From Microvelia longipes (taxonomy: Eukaryota; Arthropoda; Insecta; Hemiptera; Veliidae): a DNA stretch of 64,000 nucleotides. A program made the position numbers and the translations under genes. The notes under the pieces are model-generated. The model ran no database searches and was not told the origin of the DNA. It saw only the letters and a program-made list of their open reading frames with translations. Of the stretch, positions 22,173-32,888 are shown piece by piece; positions within the stretch are counted from its first letter, which is position 1, and every line of letters begins with the position of its first letter. Location: positions 17,389,573 to 17,453,572 of the forward strand of contig JACMZG010000008.1 in NCBI GenBank assembly GCA_018340805.1, read 5' to 3'.

Positions 22173-22757
22173 AGAATAGTATACAGAATTATTTGATGAG
22201 CCCAATGTATATATTTTTAAATGTAAGTTTGTTTATTATTATTTTTAGCTTTCAGTTGAAATTATTTAGTGTTTATTTCAATGTTTCGAAATTATATTAT
22301 ATTTAAAATTTTATGTGACTTGATTATAGTATATATTTTATTTTTATTATTTTTATTTTATAGTATATAAAAATATTCTAGTGAAATCTACATGATATTA
22401 GATTACAGTGATTATTGTGTAAGTGATATAATAGTGATCATGCACGTTGTTCCTTTAGTTCATACTTCCGTTATTGACTTAGATAAATATTTTATTATGT
22501 TATAATAGTTATAAGTTATTTTGTAATATATTTTTATATTGGGTTTAGTTAATATTTATTTGACAACAATACATTGTGAGACTGATATGTGATAGTGCTG
22601 AAATATAATACGAATGAAGACAATTTGTCTCTGTGCTAGTGCTTATTAGTAATTTAGTTATTTATAAATATAACCAATATTTTTTTTAATTAGATTTTAT
22701 TTTTATTATATTATTATGTGTATCAATTTTTTTCAATCAAATCAAATCACACCAAAA

Positions 22758-22962
22758 AAAACTATTTGTGAAAAAGAAAACAAAAAAAATTATATTGGAA
22801 AATGTATAACACAGCGTAAATTGCACAGTAGTAAGTAATTTATTTTTTGTGCAATACAAGCAATAAATTACTTACTTACTACTGTGCAATGTACGCTGTG
22901 TTATACATTTTTCAATATAATTTTTTATGTTTTCTTTTACTTTACAAATAGTTTTTTTTAAT
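22758..22962. repeat. Long imperfect palindrome
   Basis: The arms are about 22758-22848 and 22862-22962. 'tgtataacacagcgta' pairs with 'tacgctgtgttataca', 'gcacagtagtaagtaattta' pairs with 'taaattacttac..tactgtgc', and the outer 'ctatttgtgaaaaagaaaac' pairs with 'gttttcttttactttacaaa'. No flanking duplication was identified. It is probably a MITE. Confidence 0.7.
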
Positions 22963-23149
22963 TTCATCTTTTTTTAATTTAGATTTAAAAAATAATTAAA
23001 ATAAATGTTAACCTCATTTAGTTATAAAACGCACAAATTTAGTAATTAGTGTTGTAATGATTCACTAAGTGCAATATTGTAGGAATACTTAGAGTAAAAA
23101 TAAATACATACATTTATTATCAAACAAAATTTTTGTTGCTGTTTTTTTT

Positions 23150-23600
23150 ATATTACCTTTTATATATATATTTTTAACATTTAATATTTTCGTTGCCACC
23201 CCCCCCCCCTCTTGAAATTTAAAATTTTATATTCATGACTCATTTATGGGAATTATTAGAATTTGGCAGAGTCAATAAATATTTTTTCTTGAATAAACAA
23301 AAAAACATTATTATATTTAAATTTGTAAAATTCTGAAATTCTGAAAATTCCACAGGGGGGGGGGTGTTAATTTTACGACAAAAATAAAAAGGATAATCCA
23401 GAAAGTAATTATTTTAATGTTATAACTAGAAAATCTAAACATGGTTTAGTGAAATGAAGGTCTATTCACATCTGAAATGTCTTTAAGGGGGGGGGGGGAG
23501 GTCCGGAAAATGGTAATTTTGTGAAAATAAAAAAGGCTAACTTGTAGTAAATTGTTACTACATGAAAATCGGCACAAAACATAGTTTAATAAAAAAAAGT
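23150..23600. other. Spacer with long C and G homopolymer runs
   Basis: Runs of nine or more C at about 23200 and of G at about 23355 and 23487 lie in related sequence blocks ('ggggg...aattttacgaaaaataaaaaaggataa' type). This suggests a degraded local duplication of roughly 135 bp. No coding content. Confidence 0.5.
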
Positions 23601-23617
23601 TCTATCCATGTGCAGGT

Positions 23618-23651
23618 GCGCGACAACGTGTCGCGCGACACGTTGTCGCGC
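23618..23651. repeat. Perfect 34-bp GC-rich palindrome
   Basis: The arm gcgcgacaacgtgtcgc followed by its exact reverse complement forms a gapless palindrome. A partial third copy 'gcgcgacaacgtgt' follows at 23656. It stands out against the AT-rich surroundings and lies just upstream of the hAT transposase fragment. Confidence 0.85.
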
Positions 23652-23659
23652 CTATGCGC

Positions 23660-24466
23660 GACAACGTGTAAAACTCTATAGTTTTACCAACATACCCTCT
23701 AAGCACAGATTATCAGAGTACCAATTCGAGACCCGCAGCGAACGTGTTAAGAATGTAATTGAAACGTTACAGAAATTTCGTGACAGTGATGTTAAATTTA
23801 ATACCTTATATTCTAAGTCTAAAGACCTAGAGCAAAAGATCAAGACGTAGATGTTAAAATGCCTAGAACAACATCCAGACAAACCCAACGAGCAAATGCC
23901 CTGTCAAAGAATATTATCGACTATTATAGAATAAATATTTTTTTGCCATTTTTAGATCACCTTATTTCAGAAATGAAGCATAGATTTTTCGAAAATAAAT
24001 CTTTTGAAATAGTACAAAATCTTCAAAAAGTAATGCCGTCAGTTGTTACTCGTTATGAAATTTATAATATAATCGGAGGGTTAAGAGCATTTGAAGAAGA
24101 TATACCAGGTTTGATTGCTGCCCTGTGGGGAGAGTTAGAGCTGTGGCAAAATTTCTGGAAAAACGAAAAGAATAAACCTAAAAATGCCATTGAGAGCTTC
24201 AGATATGCTAGTTCTAACTCATTTTATCCAAATATTGCAGCTCTTCTGCATATTCTTTGCGTTATTCCAGTGGCATCGTGTTCAGCAGAAAGATCGTTTC
24301 CTACTTTAAAAAGACTAAAGATTATTCAAGATCAACAATGTCCGAAGAAAGATTAGAAGAATTAATGCTTATGAACATCCACCAGGACATTAATTTAGAT
24401 CCTGAAAAAATAATAGATATATTTACGCAGAAACATCCAAGACGAATGCAACTATCGCTTGAATAA
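23660..24466 (+). pseudogene. hAT transposase C-terminal fragment (ZMYM1/P52rIPK-like)
   Basis: It starts mid-protein, with the frame SEYQFETRSERVKNVIETL. The frame at 23859-24356 reads through MPSVVTRYEIYNIIGGLRAF to SFYPNIAALLHILCVIPVAS and CSAERSFPTLKRLK, the classic hAT C-terminal dimerisation motif. A 1-nt shift near 24330 moves the rest (TMSEERLEELMLMNIHQDI) into the frame 24257-24466. The N-terminal BED/TTF finger and the catalytic core are missing. A hAT end at 24826-24840 probably closes the element. Confidence 0.8.
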
Positions 24467-24825
24467 TATTTTCTTTATACATATTGATAATATTTTTATA
24501 ATCATGTTACTAATTATATAATTTCTACCTAATTTATTTTTTATTATTATTTGTGCACTTAGTTCACTAAATTGATTTATTATAGCATGGCTAATTCGTT
24601 TAATTTACAATATCTTTAAAACGATAAATACATACGATAATATGTATGACCTAAATTACTAACTAATTAATAACTCTTTATGAGATATAAACAAGTTGTG
24701 TTTAAATTCCTACAAATTGGGTTGTTTTTAGCTTAAGGTTAAAAAGAAGGTTAGGTTACTAAACCAGCTATACAAAATTATTATTGTTGTTAAATTACCG
24801 CTGGGGCCCCTCCTGTTAAATAAAG

Positions 24826-24840
24826 CTGGATCCGCCCCTG
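24826..24840 (-). mobile_element. hAT terminal inverted repeat (right end)
   Basis: CTGGATCCGCCCCTG is the reverse complement of CAGGGGCGGATCCAG, a widespread hAT terminus. It lies 360 bp beyond the hAT transposase fragment. The matching left end was not found near 23600, so the element is truncated. Confidence 0.7.
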
Positions 24841-24865
24841 CATGGACCACTCATGGTTTGAAAAT

Positions 24866-26159
24866 CAATGTAACCAGAAGGTTTATTATTTTGCAGATGA
24901 GCCCCATTTATTAAAGTTATTGAGAAATTGGCTTATTTCTCAATAAGTAAATAAGCAATTTACTCTAGGCAATGGAACTGAAATAAAAAAAATTCTCTTT
25001 GAAGAACTCATCAACTCTGATGCAGGCGAATTAAAGCAGCTATTTAAAATGACTAGGATGCACTTAGATTGCATTGGCACAATGAGACAAAAAGTCAGAT
25101 TAGCCGCTGAGCTTATATCTCATTCAGGTGGGACTGTCCTTATTAGAAATAAGCAACTTATCGCTGGTGAATTCATTATACTAGCCAACAAGTGGTTTGA
25201 TATCATGAATTCTTATATTCCAAAAAAGACTGCAATCAAGAGCCAATGGGGGTTGGCATTGGAGGAGCAAAATAAAATACTTTAAGATTTTGAAAATGAG
25301 ATACTAAACATGCGCTGTGGAGTTCAAGGTAAGCACAGTAAAAAACTTAAGGTGTTCCAAAAAGCAATAATTATGTCGTGCAGGAGCCTTCAACTTCTCT
25401 TCAAAAACCTAACAGAGGATTATAAAATTGATTTCTTGTTGACCCACCGCCTCAATGTGCTAGAAAATGTTTTCAGCCAGTTAAGAACAGCAGGTGGATT
25501 AGACGATCACCCAACTCCTCTGCTAGCTCTTTGTCGTTTAAGAATGCTGTGCTTAGGCAAAAACCCTACAAGTGTGTTAGGCCAAACTAACACACTGGAC
25601 TTGTCTGAGGGGGACCCTTTAATTGTGCAAGTTTTTAAAAAAGCACAAGTTGCTGTTTCTGAACCGGAATCACAAGACGATAATACTTCCACATCAAGCT
25701 CAACTTCATCGCCTTACCCTGCCTTGACTGAGTGTTCAGAAAACGCCCTGGAATATTTAGCTGGATGGGTTGCATATAAACACAGAGAGAACCACCCAGA
25801 GCTAAGCTTTTGAGCTGCTGGAGGTTGTAGTGACCATGCCTATCAGTTACCATCTTGGGTTCAACATTTGTCAGAAGGAGGTTTAAAAAAACCAACTGTA
25901 GCATTTTTTAATGATATTAAAAAATTAAACGGTGTATTTATTAAATGGACAGGAAACATTGAAAAAATGTCATAAAAAGAAAAGGTATTGTAAAACTGTT
26001 AACAGCCAAAGGAAAGAGGAAAGTACCAGAGCTGGAGAAAGGTGTTATTAAAACATTTATGAGACAACGTTTATTTATTAAAATGAAATATAATAACCAA
26101 ATTAACTTAAAAAAGCAAGAAGCCAGAGCAAGAAGCAAGCTAGCCCGGACAGTTACTTA
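24866..26159 (+). pseudogene. P-element/THAP9-like transposase, 3' part
   Basis: Pieces in several frames match the middle and end of P-element transposases. VYYFADEPHLLKLLRNW (about 24880-24932) is the FD-PH-LKxxRN motif before the GTP-binding insertion. Then come MRQKVRLAAELISHSGG, AGEFIILANKWFDIMNSY, YKIDFLLTHRLNVLENVFSQ with LRTAGGLDDHPTPL (25413-25520), and ALEYLAGWVAYKHRENHPEL (25750-25803). The tail ends at about 26159. The THAP DNA-binding finger and the first catalytic part are missing and the frame breaks at least three times. It begins right after the hAT end, so that hAT insertion may have removed its 5' half. Confidence 0.8.
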
Positions 26160-26400
26160 ATAATTTGTGTAGTATAATTGTGACAATTATGCATATGTTT
26201 GAATAATATAGACATTTTTAACAAGTCTATTTTTATAAGTCTAACAATATTTTAATTTTTTTCACCTCTTAATTATTTTCTTCTTTGGCTGGATTAATTA
26301 TTTTTTAATATTCCATAGACAGGTCTCTTTATCTTTAATACTTTGAATAGTTATAAGCCATAAGTATCTTCAACTTAGTAATCTTAAGCTTTCTGGATAT

Positions 26401-26460
26401 CTTAGTATAATTGGTTAAGATCAATTATACTAAGTATGTAAGATAAGTCTTACATACTTA
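26401..26460. repeat. Two perfect hairpins in tandem
   Basis: CTTAGTATAATTG (26401-26413) pairs with 26422-26434. TAAGTATGTAAGA (26431-26443) pairs with 26448-26460. Each stem is 13 bp and perfect, and the two overlap by 4 bp. They could be a transposon subterminal structure. Confidence 0.7.
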
Positions 26461-26699
26461 CTTGGGAAAAGTGTAACAGGCCACAAGCAATTTTGAATTG
26501 TATTTACCTGCCAAATCTAAAATTGTGGAACAACATTTTGTAAAGAAGTAAGAGGATACAATTTCAATAATATTTCTACCTTCTGCTAATGTTTCAACAC
26601 TTGACTTATCTGTTAGATTAAATCTTACCAAGTTATGACAGGTAATGTATGAAAAACCTGGTGTTAATTAAAGAATTGGTTTATTTACACAATTCAAAT

Positions 26700-26955
26700 G
26701 TGTCATGAAAAAATCGGGTTCGGGGTACTTTGGAACTTCCCTATAAAATTAATATAGGATTCGGTACACTCATTCTTCCTACTTTGGAAATATAAAAGTG
26801 GTTAAATACTCAGAATATACAAGATGTTAAATTTACACTGCAACATGTCCTCAGGTAGAAATTACATTAGTTAAATTCCCAGGGGTCACCTATCCAGGCA
26901 CAGACCTTGCTCGAGGCAGCTTAACTTCTATGATATAACAAAATTCACATAACAA
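26700..26955 (-). repeat. R1 repeat, partial copy D
   Basis: In reverse orientation it begins 'atcgggttcggggtactttgg' and contains 'tcacctatccaggcac' and 'ttctatgatataacaaaatt'. This matches copy C at 51590-51830 ('tcacccatccaggcac', 'tttatgatgtaacaaaatta'). Confidence 0.6.
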
Positions 26956-27544
26956 TTTGTCGTATTGAAACAAAACTAATGATCTATAATGAGTGGTACA
27001 ATTTATTATCATGAAATGCTTAAAACCCTAATAGAATGATACATTATGTCACTCAATAAATAGTGAAAAATATACAAGTTTACTATTTTAAAATAAAAAG
27101 TAACATATGAAAGTACTCTAATTTAAGAATATGTAAAAAAGCTAAAAAAATACAAATTTAAGTATAAATTGTAAAAATACAGACCGAGCCTCTAGTTTCT
27201 TGCATGATGTTATTTCGGTGACGTCACAGAAGGGTCTGTTGTATGTTCAAGGTCAGGTGTTACGCCCCCTTTACAGGAATTGATGTATCCTTTCTAGTCT
27301 TCCATTCTTGGTAACAAGGTATATCACATATTAGATTTTTACTTTGGAAATTTCGCACATAGGATTTTGGTTTACCTCTGTAGTCTTTGCATGTACTAAA
27401 TATAAACAGTATGTATGTATAATATATGTATGTATAATATGTATACAATATTATATTGTATTATATGTATATTATATTAAATAAACATAAAAATTATGCA
27501 TTAACATGTCGCATATATAGTCGACATGGTTACAACAGATAAAA

Positions 27545-28240
27545 TTGTATCTGGTCACTGCTGGACTAGATACAGCAGACGAGAAGAAAAAGGTAGCAAT
27601 TATGCTATCCTTTATTGGTGACGCTGGCATGGAAATATATAGTTCTTTAATAAGGACGTCAACAAGATCACATTTGACGATCTTATCAAGCTCTCCAAAG
27701 CCCATTTCACGCCTAAAAAGAACCTAACTGTGGAAAGACAAAAGTCGAGCTCAACATCTCAGAAAACGGAGAGTCAGCCAGTTTGCAAGCAATGTGGGCA
27801 GATTCACAGAGTCAGATGTCCTGCCTTGAACAAACGATGTGCGAAGTGTAGTGGAAAAAACCATTTTGCAAAGATGTGTTTCACTAAATCTGTTACATTC
27901 TTAAAGAAGTCTCGATAATCTGATCAGAGGTACAGAAATTCAGATTATTATTTTATTTGTCAGCTCAAGTCAGGTAATAGTGATGAGTCAATTTGGACAG
28001 TTGATATCACGATCATTAATAAAATCATTCAAGGCCAATTGGATACTGGTGCACAACTAAATTGTCTCTCAGTCTCGACTTTTAAATCACATGGCAATAT
28101 GTACGTAACACCAAATACCAATAAAATCATGTCACAATGTGGCAACACAATACCAAATAAAGGTGATCGTGTAATTAATTGTCAAATCATAGGTAAAAAA
28201 TGAAAATTCCTTGTAATGTAGTAGATTTACCCAATAGTAA
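27545..28240 (+). pseudogene. Gypsy-type gag and protease fragment (mosaic G3)
   Basis: The pieces are YLVTAGLDTADEKKKVAIML (capsid-like, 27548-27606), a zinc knuckle region (CKQCGQIHRVRCP then CAKCSGKNHFAKMC, 27784-27889) and a retropepsin start QLDTGAQLNCLSVSTF (about 28034-28082) with the DTGA motif. The frame is broken at about 27660-27730 and again after 27918. The reverse transcriptase that should follow is replaced by a LINE piece. Confidence 0.75.
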
Positions 28241-28269
28241 AAGAATATAAATAACAGAGTACTAGTTGA

Positions 28270-28503
28270 AGACATGAACCAGATTGTTAAATTGGCTTAA
28301 GACTGGTTTCTAGCAAATCGCTTAACTGTCAATGAGGATAAAACTCAACAGCTCACTTTTTCTCTCAGGAAAAAACAAAGTGAAGAAACTATTAAAATAC
28401 TTGGAGTAACATGGGATTCTCATCTACGTTGGGATAAGCACATTAAGTGTATGCTCAATAGTTTGTCTTCAGTAATTTATATGATAAGAAGCCTAAGAGA
28501 TGC
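28270..28503 (+). pseudogene. LINE reverse transcriptase C-terminal piece within a gypsy fragment
   Basis: The plus frame DWFLANRLTVNEDKTQQLTF, then IKILGVTWDSHLRWDKHI and VIYMIRSLRDACK, matches the region just after the YADD box of CR1/Jockey LINEs (compare WFLANRLSLNDDKTQLMLFS in the LINE at 15089-17260). It lies exactly between gypsy protease and gypsy RNase H sequences. Confidence 0.75.
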
Positions 28504-29110
28504 ATGCAAAGCTATTTAGGTCTTGTGACCTATTTATCTTCATATATTCTTAATTTTGCGGATAAGACTAAGCCCCTCAGAGAACTTACTAAAAAAGGCA
28601 TTTTGTGGAAATGGCATGCTAAACATCTAAGTGCTTTTGATAAACTTAAGCTACTAATAACCTCAGCTCCTGTATTAGCTCACTTTGATGTTGACGCCCC
28701 AATAACTTTAACAGTAGACTCGTTTACATTTGCTGTTGGTGTCTGCGTACTCAAAAATTCCAAACCATTTGCATATTTGCCAAAAACCTTAACACTGTGT
28801 CAGCAGGGTTATTCTCAGATAGAGAAAGAACCCTATGCTGTAGTCTTTGCATAGACTACTGCTGTACATAGACTATATTTGCTGTTTACTAAATATAAAC
28901 AGCACATTTATGGACAAAATGTCACTGTAGAAACCGATCACTCACTGCTAGTAAATATTTGTAAAAAGTCTTTAGCTGATGTCCCACTTAGACTACAACC
29001 TATGTTGTTACAATTACAGCCATATAATTTAAATATTGTATAAAAGCCAGGAAAATTAATTTTCTTGGCTAATGCTTTATCATGTTACTTGAATCAGATT
29101 ATCAACTAGA
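28504..29110 (+). pseudogene. Gypsy-type RT connection and RNase H fragment (mosaic G3)
   Basis: The frame from 28504 carries YLGLVTYLSSYILNFADKTK (thumb/connection), SAPVLAHFDVDAPITLTVDS and CQQGYSQIEKEPYAVVF (RNase H substrate region). It then decays through stops to about 29110, with 'LANALS'-like residues near the end. It is read in the same direction as 27545-28240 but lacks the whole RT palm. Confidence 0.75.
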
Positions 29111-29627
29111 TGAAAACATAGCTGTTCATGTTAATTTATTAACTAAATTATTAGCTATAGCTCCACAAACATTGCTGAAACTCAAAGAGTCGACTGATAA
29201 TGTAAAATAAATGTAAATTTGAAATAAATAAAAAAGAAGAGAGGGTAAGACGGGAGGGAGCCGGACAGCTCAAGATAAGATCCAGCCTGAAGTAATGTGA
29301 ATAACGGTTCCAGGCTAGGTTCAAGGGGTTTCACGGAGTGAGTTTTAGTTGGTATGAGGCAGACCCAAAGTCCAACACTGTTGACAGACCACTGTCTTCA
29401 TGCGTAAATGCATTTCCCTCTTTTTTTTAAAAAAAAGTTGGCCACAAAAAAGCTCTCAACCCACATGCACCACCCTCACTTTTTACCAAATTACTTGGTT
29501 TTATTATTTGTTAAGTTATTAGTTTGTTTATATTGTCTATATTTAGTTTTGGCGTAACACTACCTAGGTAGGTTTAATCGTATTTTTTAATTAAATGAAT
29601 AAATTATAAACACTGCAGGGTACATTA
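29111..29627. other. Unassigned sequence
   Basis: No open frame or repeat pair recognised. A short GC-richer patch lies at 29240-29330. Confidence 0.4.
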
Positions 29628-30030
29628 CAGTGTATCGACAACTTTAAAAATCTTGACAGCTCAGATTAGGCACCACCGATTCTAAAAAAAAATCCCTACA
29701 AAAAGGCAGCGGGGAAAAAACTTTGTAAACAAATCAGGTTATGTTACCCGTGTTTTCTTGGCGATGTTTCAACATTTCTTTTGTGTAGTTTTATTATTTA
29801 GGAAGTATGCAAATGTGGAAAAAAAATGAATTGTGAAGGGAAATAATAAACACAAGAAGAACCACAAACGAAGTGAACGAATGCCGGGAAGGAGGTTATT
29901 TCCCTACAGGGGTTATGGGAGTAGGGATTTTTTTTTCTCTTTCAAGAGAGGGGTTGGTAGCGGCTTCTCTGATTGGTCGATCCCCAAAATGCTTATGACC
30001 TTGGGGATTTTTAAACTTAACGATACACTG
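29628..30030. mobile_element. Tc1/mariner-like miniature element
   Basis: The ends CAGTGTATCG...ctttaaaaat and atttttaaa...CGATACACTG are inverted repeats of about 27 bp. A TA lies on each side (29626-29627 and 30031-30032). It is 403 bp with no transposase. The TA target and CAGTG ends point to the Tc1/mariner superfamily. Confidence 0.75.
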
Positions 30031-31073
30031 TAGTGTAAAAACAGCACAGTTTCTACACCTTGCAAGTATTTCATCAGTGTACCTCAAACTTTTTCCGTAA
30101 AGACCATTTTGAAGAAAGTAATTATTTTGTGTTTTAATTTATTAAAAACCTGATAATAGATTGTAGTTGTAGGTTTATTGTCATTGTTCCAGTTCCTTCT
30201 CACTTTGAAAAATGTCTAACATTGTTAAGACACTACTACAAATGTGTTGTAAATCAACAAGAGTAAAAATAATACCTCTATTTAACTTTAAGCGAGGTTT
30301 AACTCCATATCTAGAACTTAGGATAGTTAGATTTCTCTGTTTTAGTGTGTGTTTGAGTATTCTATTTTAATCATACGGTATTCATAGAGTCAGAAAAGAA
30401 TGTAAAGTATTTTTTTTTCCATGTCAAGTTTTTGATGTTCCAATTAACAATTTGGAGAGGTTATAGATTGTACAGAAATTAATTAGAGCATAGATGATGA
30501 ATTGTAAATACATGGAGCTAGAATGAATCAAAGTGTTACATAATAGATCCTTAAGTGAATTCAGAATTAACAAAGAGCTCAGATTAAAACGGCTTATTAT
30601 GGACTAGACTTTAAACATAGGAGTTCTGGCAGACCCAAAATACTGTTCTATATTTACTAGCTGATACTTATAACGAACCAAAGAGACTAACTATTAGAGG
30701 GAGAACAAAAGCTGTCAGTGCAAGCTGTAAGTCACAGGTCAGGTATAAATTTGTCTACAGTTGTGTTGTTGTCTAATGTCTAACATTCCATTGTTTTTAT
30801 TTTTACCAACAATTATAATTCTAAATAGCCTTTAGTAAACGTTAACATACATCTAATAGAGAATAAAAACAGGTTCATGAGAAGTAAACTAAAACAAATT
30901 TAATAAAAAAAATACCCTTTTTACCTAATTAATCAACAAAGAATTCACTTAAGTCTCAAAAAAGCTTTGAGACACATTTATCAATTACATAAAACTTATT
31001 GTGCCACTTTCTGTCTGTTTCAGCTGAAGGAAGAAGTAAAAAAAATTGTGTGGTGGAACTTACAGGTGTGATG
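30031..31073. other. AT-rich sequence with no recognised feature
   Basis: I see no supported gene or repeat here. Confidence 0.4.
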
Positions 31074-31545
31074 TCGTTCCGTCGACAAATCATTTCGTCG
31101 ACAAATCACTCCGTCGACAGTCGACGGAAAAATTTGTCGACGGAACGAAACGAGTTGTTGCGTCGACAAATCATTTCGTCGACAAATCACTCCGTCGACA
31201 AAGTCGATGCAATGATTTGTCGACGGAGTGATTTGTCGACGGAATGATTTGTCGACGCAACAACTCGTTTCGTTCCGTCGACAAATCATTGCATCGACAA
31301 ATCATTCCGTCGACAAATCACTCCGTCGACAAATAACTTGTCGATGCAATGATTTGTCGACGGAGTGATTTGTCGACGGAATGATTTGTCGACGCAACAA
31401 CCCGGTTCGTTCCGTCGACAAATCATTCCATCGACAAATCATTCCGTCGACAAATCACTCCGTCGACAAATAACTTGTCGATGCAATGATTTGTCGACGG
31501 AATGATTTGTCGACGCAACAACCCGGTTCGTTCCGTCGACAAATC
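31074..31545. repeat. GTCGAC 16-bp repeat array A
   Basis: The monomer is GTCGACAAATCATTCC or its reverse complement, so the palindromic hexamer GTCGAC recurs about every 16 bp. Blocks of three to four monomers in one orientation alternate with blocks in the other. They are joined by a linker of the type GCAACAACCCGGTTCGTTCC. The larger unit repeats from 31271 to 31408 (137 bp) and from 31408 to 31529 (121 bp, exactly one monomer shorter). A sister array lies at 40064-40487. Confidence 0.9.
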
Positions 31546-31972
31546 TGTAGACCTTCAGTGTTTAGATGTATTGTTAATTGCATACCTTTGAAATGTAAGG
31601 CAAGGAGAAGAAGTGGAACAAAGCAGAGTAGAGATTTATTTGTTCCCCCTTATTACTAAAAAAGGAAAAATCATTTTCATTTTTTAGTAATAAGCAAATA
31701 CAAATAGTAATGCTACTTTCAAGTCCAACATCCAACACGACCGCAATGTTAAACGTAAAAGCGCAGTTACGATTAACAGATATATATTTAATTATTACAA
31801 AACTATAAAACGTAATTTTAAGAAGTTAATTTCTTGTTTATATATTATCAAATAAAGTATGTGAATTCAAAATTATTAAATAGATTTTGGTAGACAATCT
31901 CTATAAAAAAAAATTAGGTTTTTTATCACCATTCCTAATTAAGTATATTATTTGTATATCTATAATATGTAT
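31546..31972. other. Spacer between GTCGAC array A and gypsy G2
   Basis: AT-rich, with no feature except the GTAT target duplication of G2 at 31969-31972. An inverted pair 'attactaaaaaagg'/'ttttttagtaataa' near 31650-31695 makes a small hairpin. Confidence 0.5.
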
Positions 31973-32888
31973 TACAAGGTCCAACCAAGGGGGTGGACGA
32001 CCCCAAACTAAAACTTAGCCTAACTTACCTCAGGATCGCATCAAAGTATATTATAGTTGGACTTCTTGTAAATAAATATCTTATTTAAAGAAAACCTGTT
32101 ATCTAGCTCAGAATTAATTCTCAAAAAGGGGGTAGGAGTGGGGAGATCATCGATCGCCCCCGACTTGAAAAACCAACATCAACACAAAAATTTGCGAATT
32201 AATACAATTTATTTTTATATTCAAATAAGTAACAATAAAAAAATATGGACCAAACCGATTCGTAATTAAATTTGTTTAATGAACATGAAATTATATTACC
32301 TATCTTAAATAATTTACTTATAAAGATCATTCGTCTTCAGACTTATCTCAAATACGAAGAAATTAAAGTTGAAAAGAGCAAAAAAAGGCTCCAACGAGTC
32401 CCACGATGCAATAGCAGCTGACCGCTACTAAATTTGTATCTACTGCAGCCCTCCTAGGTGATGCAAGCGTAGTCAAATTTTAATTCCACGCGAAGTTTTA
32501 AATTGAGTTTACTTTAAATTAATATTCATAAATACTGAACGACTTATATGGTGTCAACTAAATAAAACAAGTCATGTTTTGTGTAATGTGATGAGTTCCA
32601 TCACAGAACAAGCCAAGCTACTTACAATAAGACAAATTCGGAATTAGCTCCTTGAAAGGAGCGGGCGAGATCCAGGAGAGAACTGGCGATTTCCCGAGGG
32701 ATGCAGAGGCGTCCCCCTTCCACTCGACTCTCATTGGTCGAAGGAAAAACATGTGATTACCCACGGCGTTCCCTGATTGGCGGAAGCAAAAACCTTGTTC
32801 TGACGTCACAGAACACGTGGAAAAACCGACGCTATCGAGAAAATTCACGAAGGCGATAAAATGGCGGACGTCTTATACGAACCTCGTA
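31973..32888 (-). repeat. G2 3' LTR
   Basis: This 916-bp copy begins (plus strand) TACAAGGTCC and ends CCTCGTA. It matches 38983-39887, with differences that are mainly 1-5-bp indels. Confidence 0.92.
32700..32830 (-). promoter_or_regulatory. G2 LTR promoter-like element cluster (CCAAT, CRE, E-box)
   Basis: Read on the minus strand, this part of the LTR holds CACGTG (32814-32819), TGACGTCA (32801-32808), CCAATCAG (about 32774-32781) and CCAATGAG (about 32732-32739). The same four sites recur in the other LTR (for example TGACGTCA 39800-39807, CACGTG 39813-39818). Such clusters are typical of LTR promoters. That they act as one here is inference. Confidence 0.5.

Noticed and set aside
31046..31289. 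Open frames of 60-90 codons in the GTCGAC arrays
   Set aside because: They arise because the monomer has few stop codons. They exist on both strands and in several frames with repetitive translations.
31074..31545. Array considered as CRISPR-like (short repeats with spacers)
   Set aside because: The spacers are not unique; they are parts of the same 16-bp monomer in both orientations, and the genome is animal.
32618..32848. Frame of 76 codons present in both G2 LTRs
   Set aside because: Its presence in both copies follows from LTR duplication. It has no family resemblance and is frameshifted between copies.
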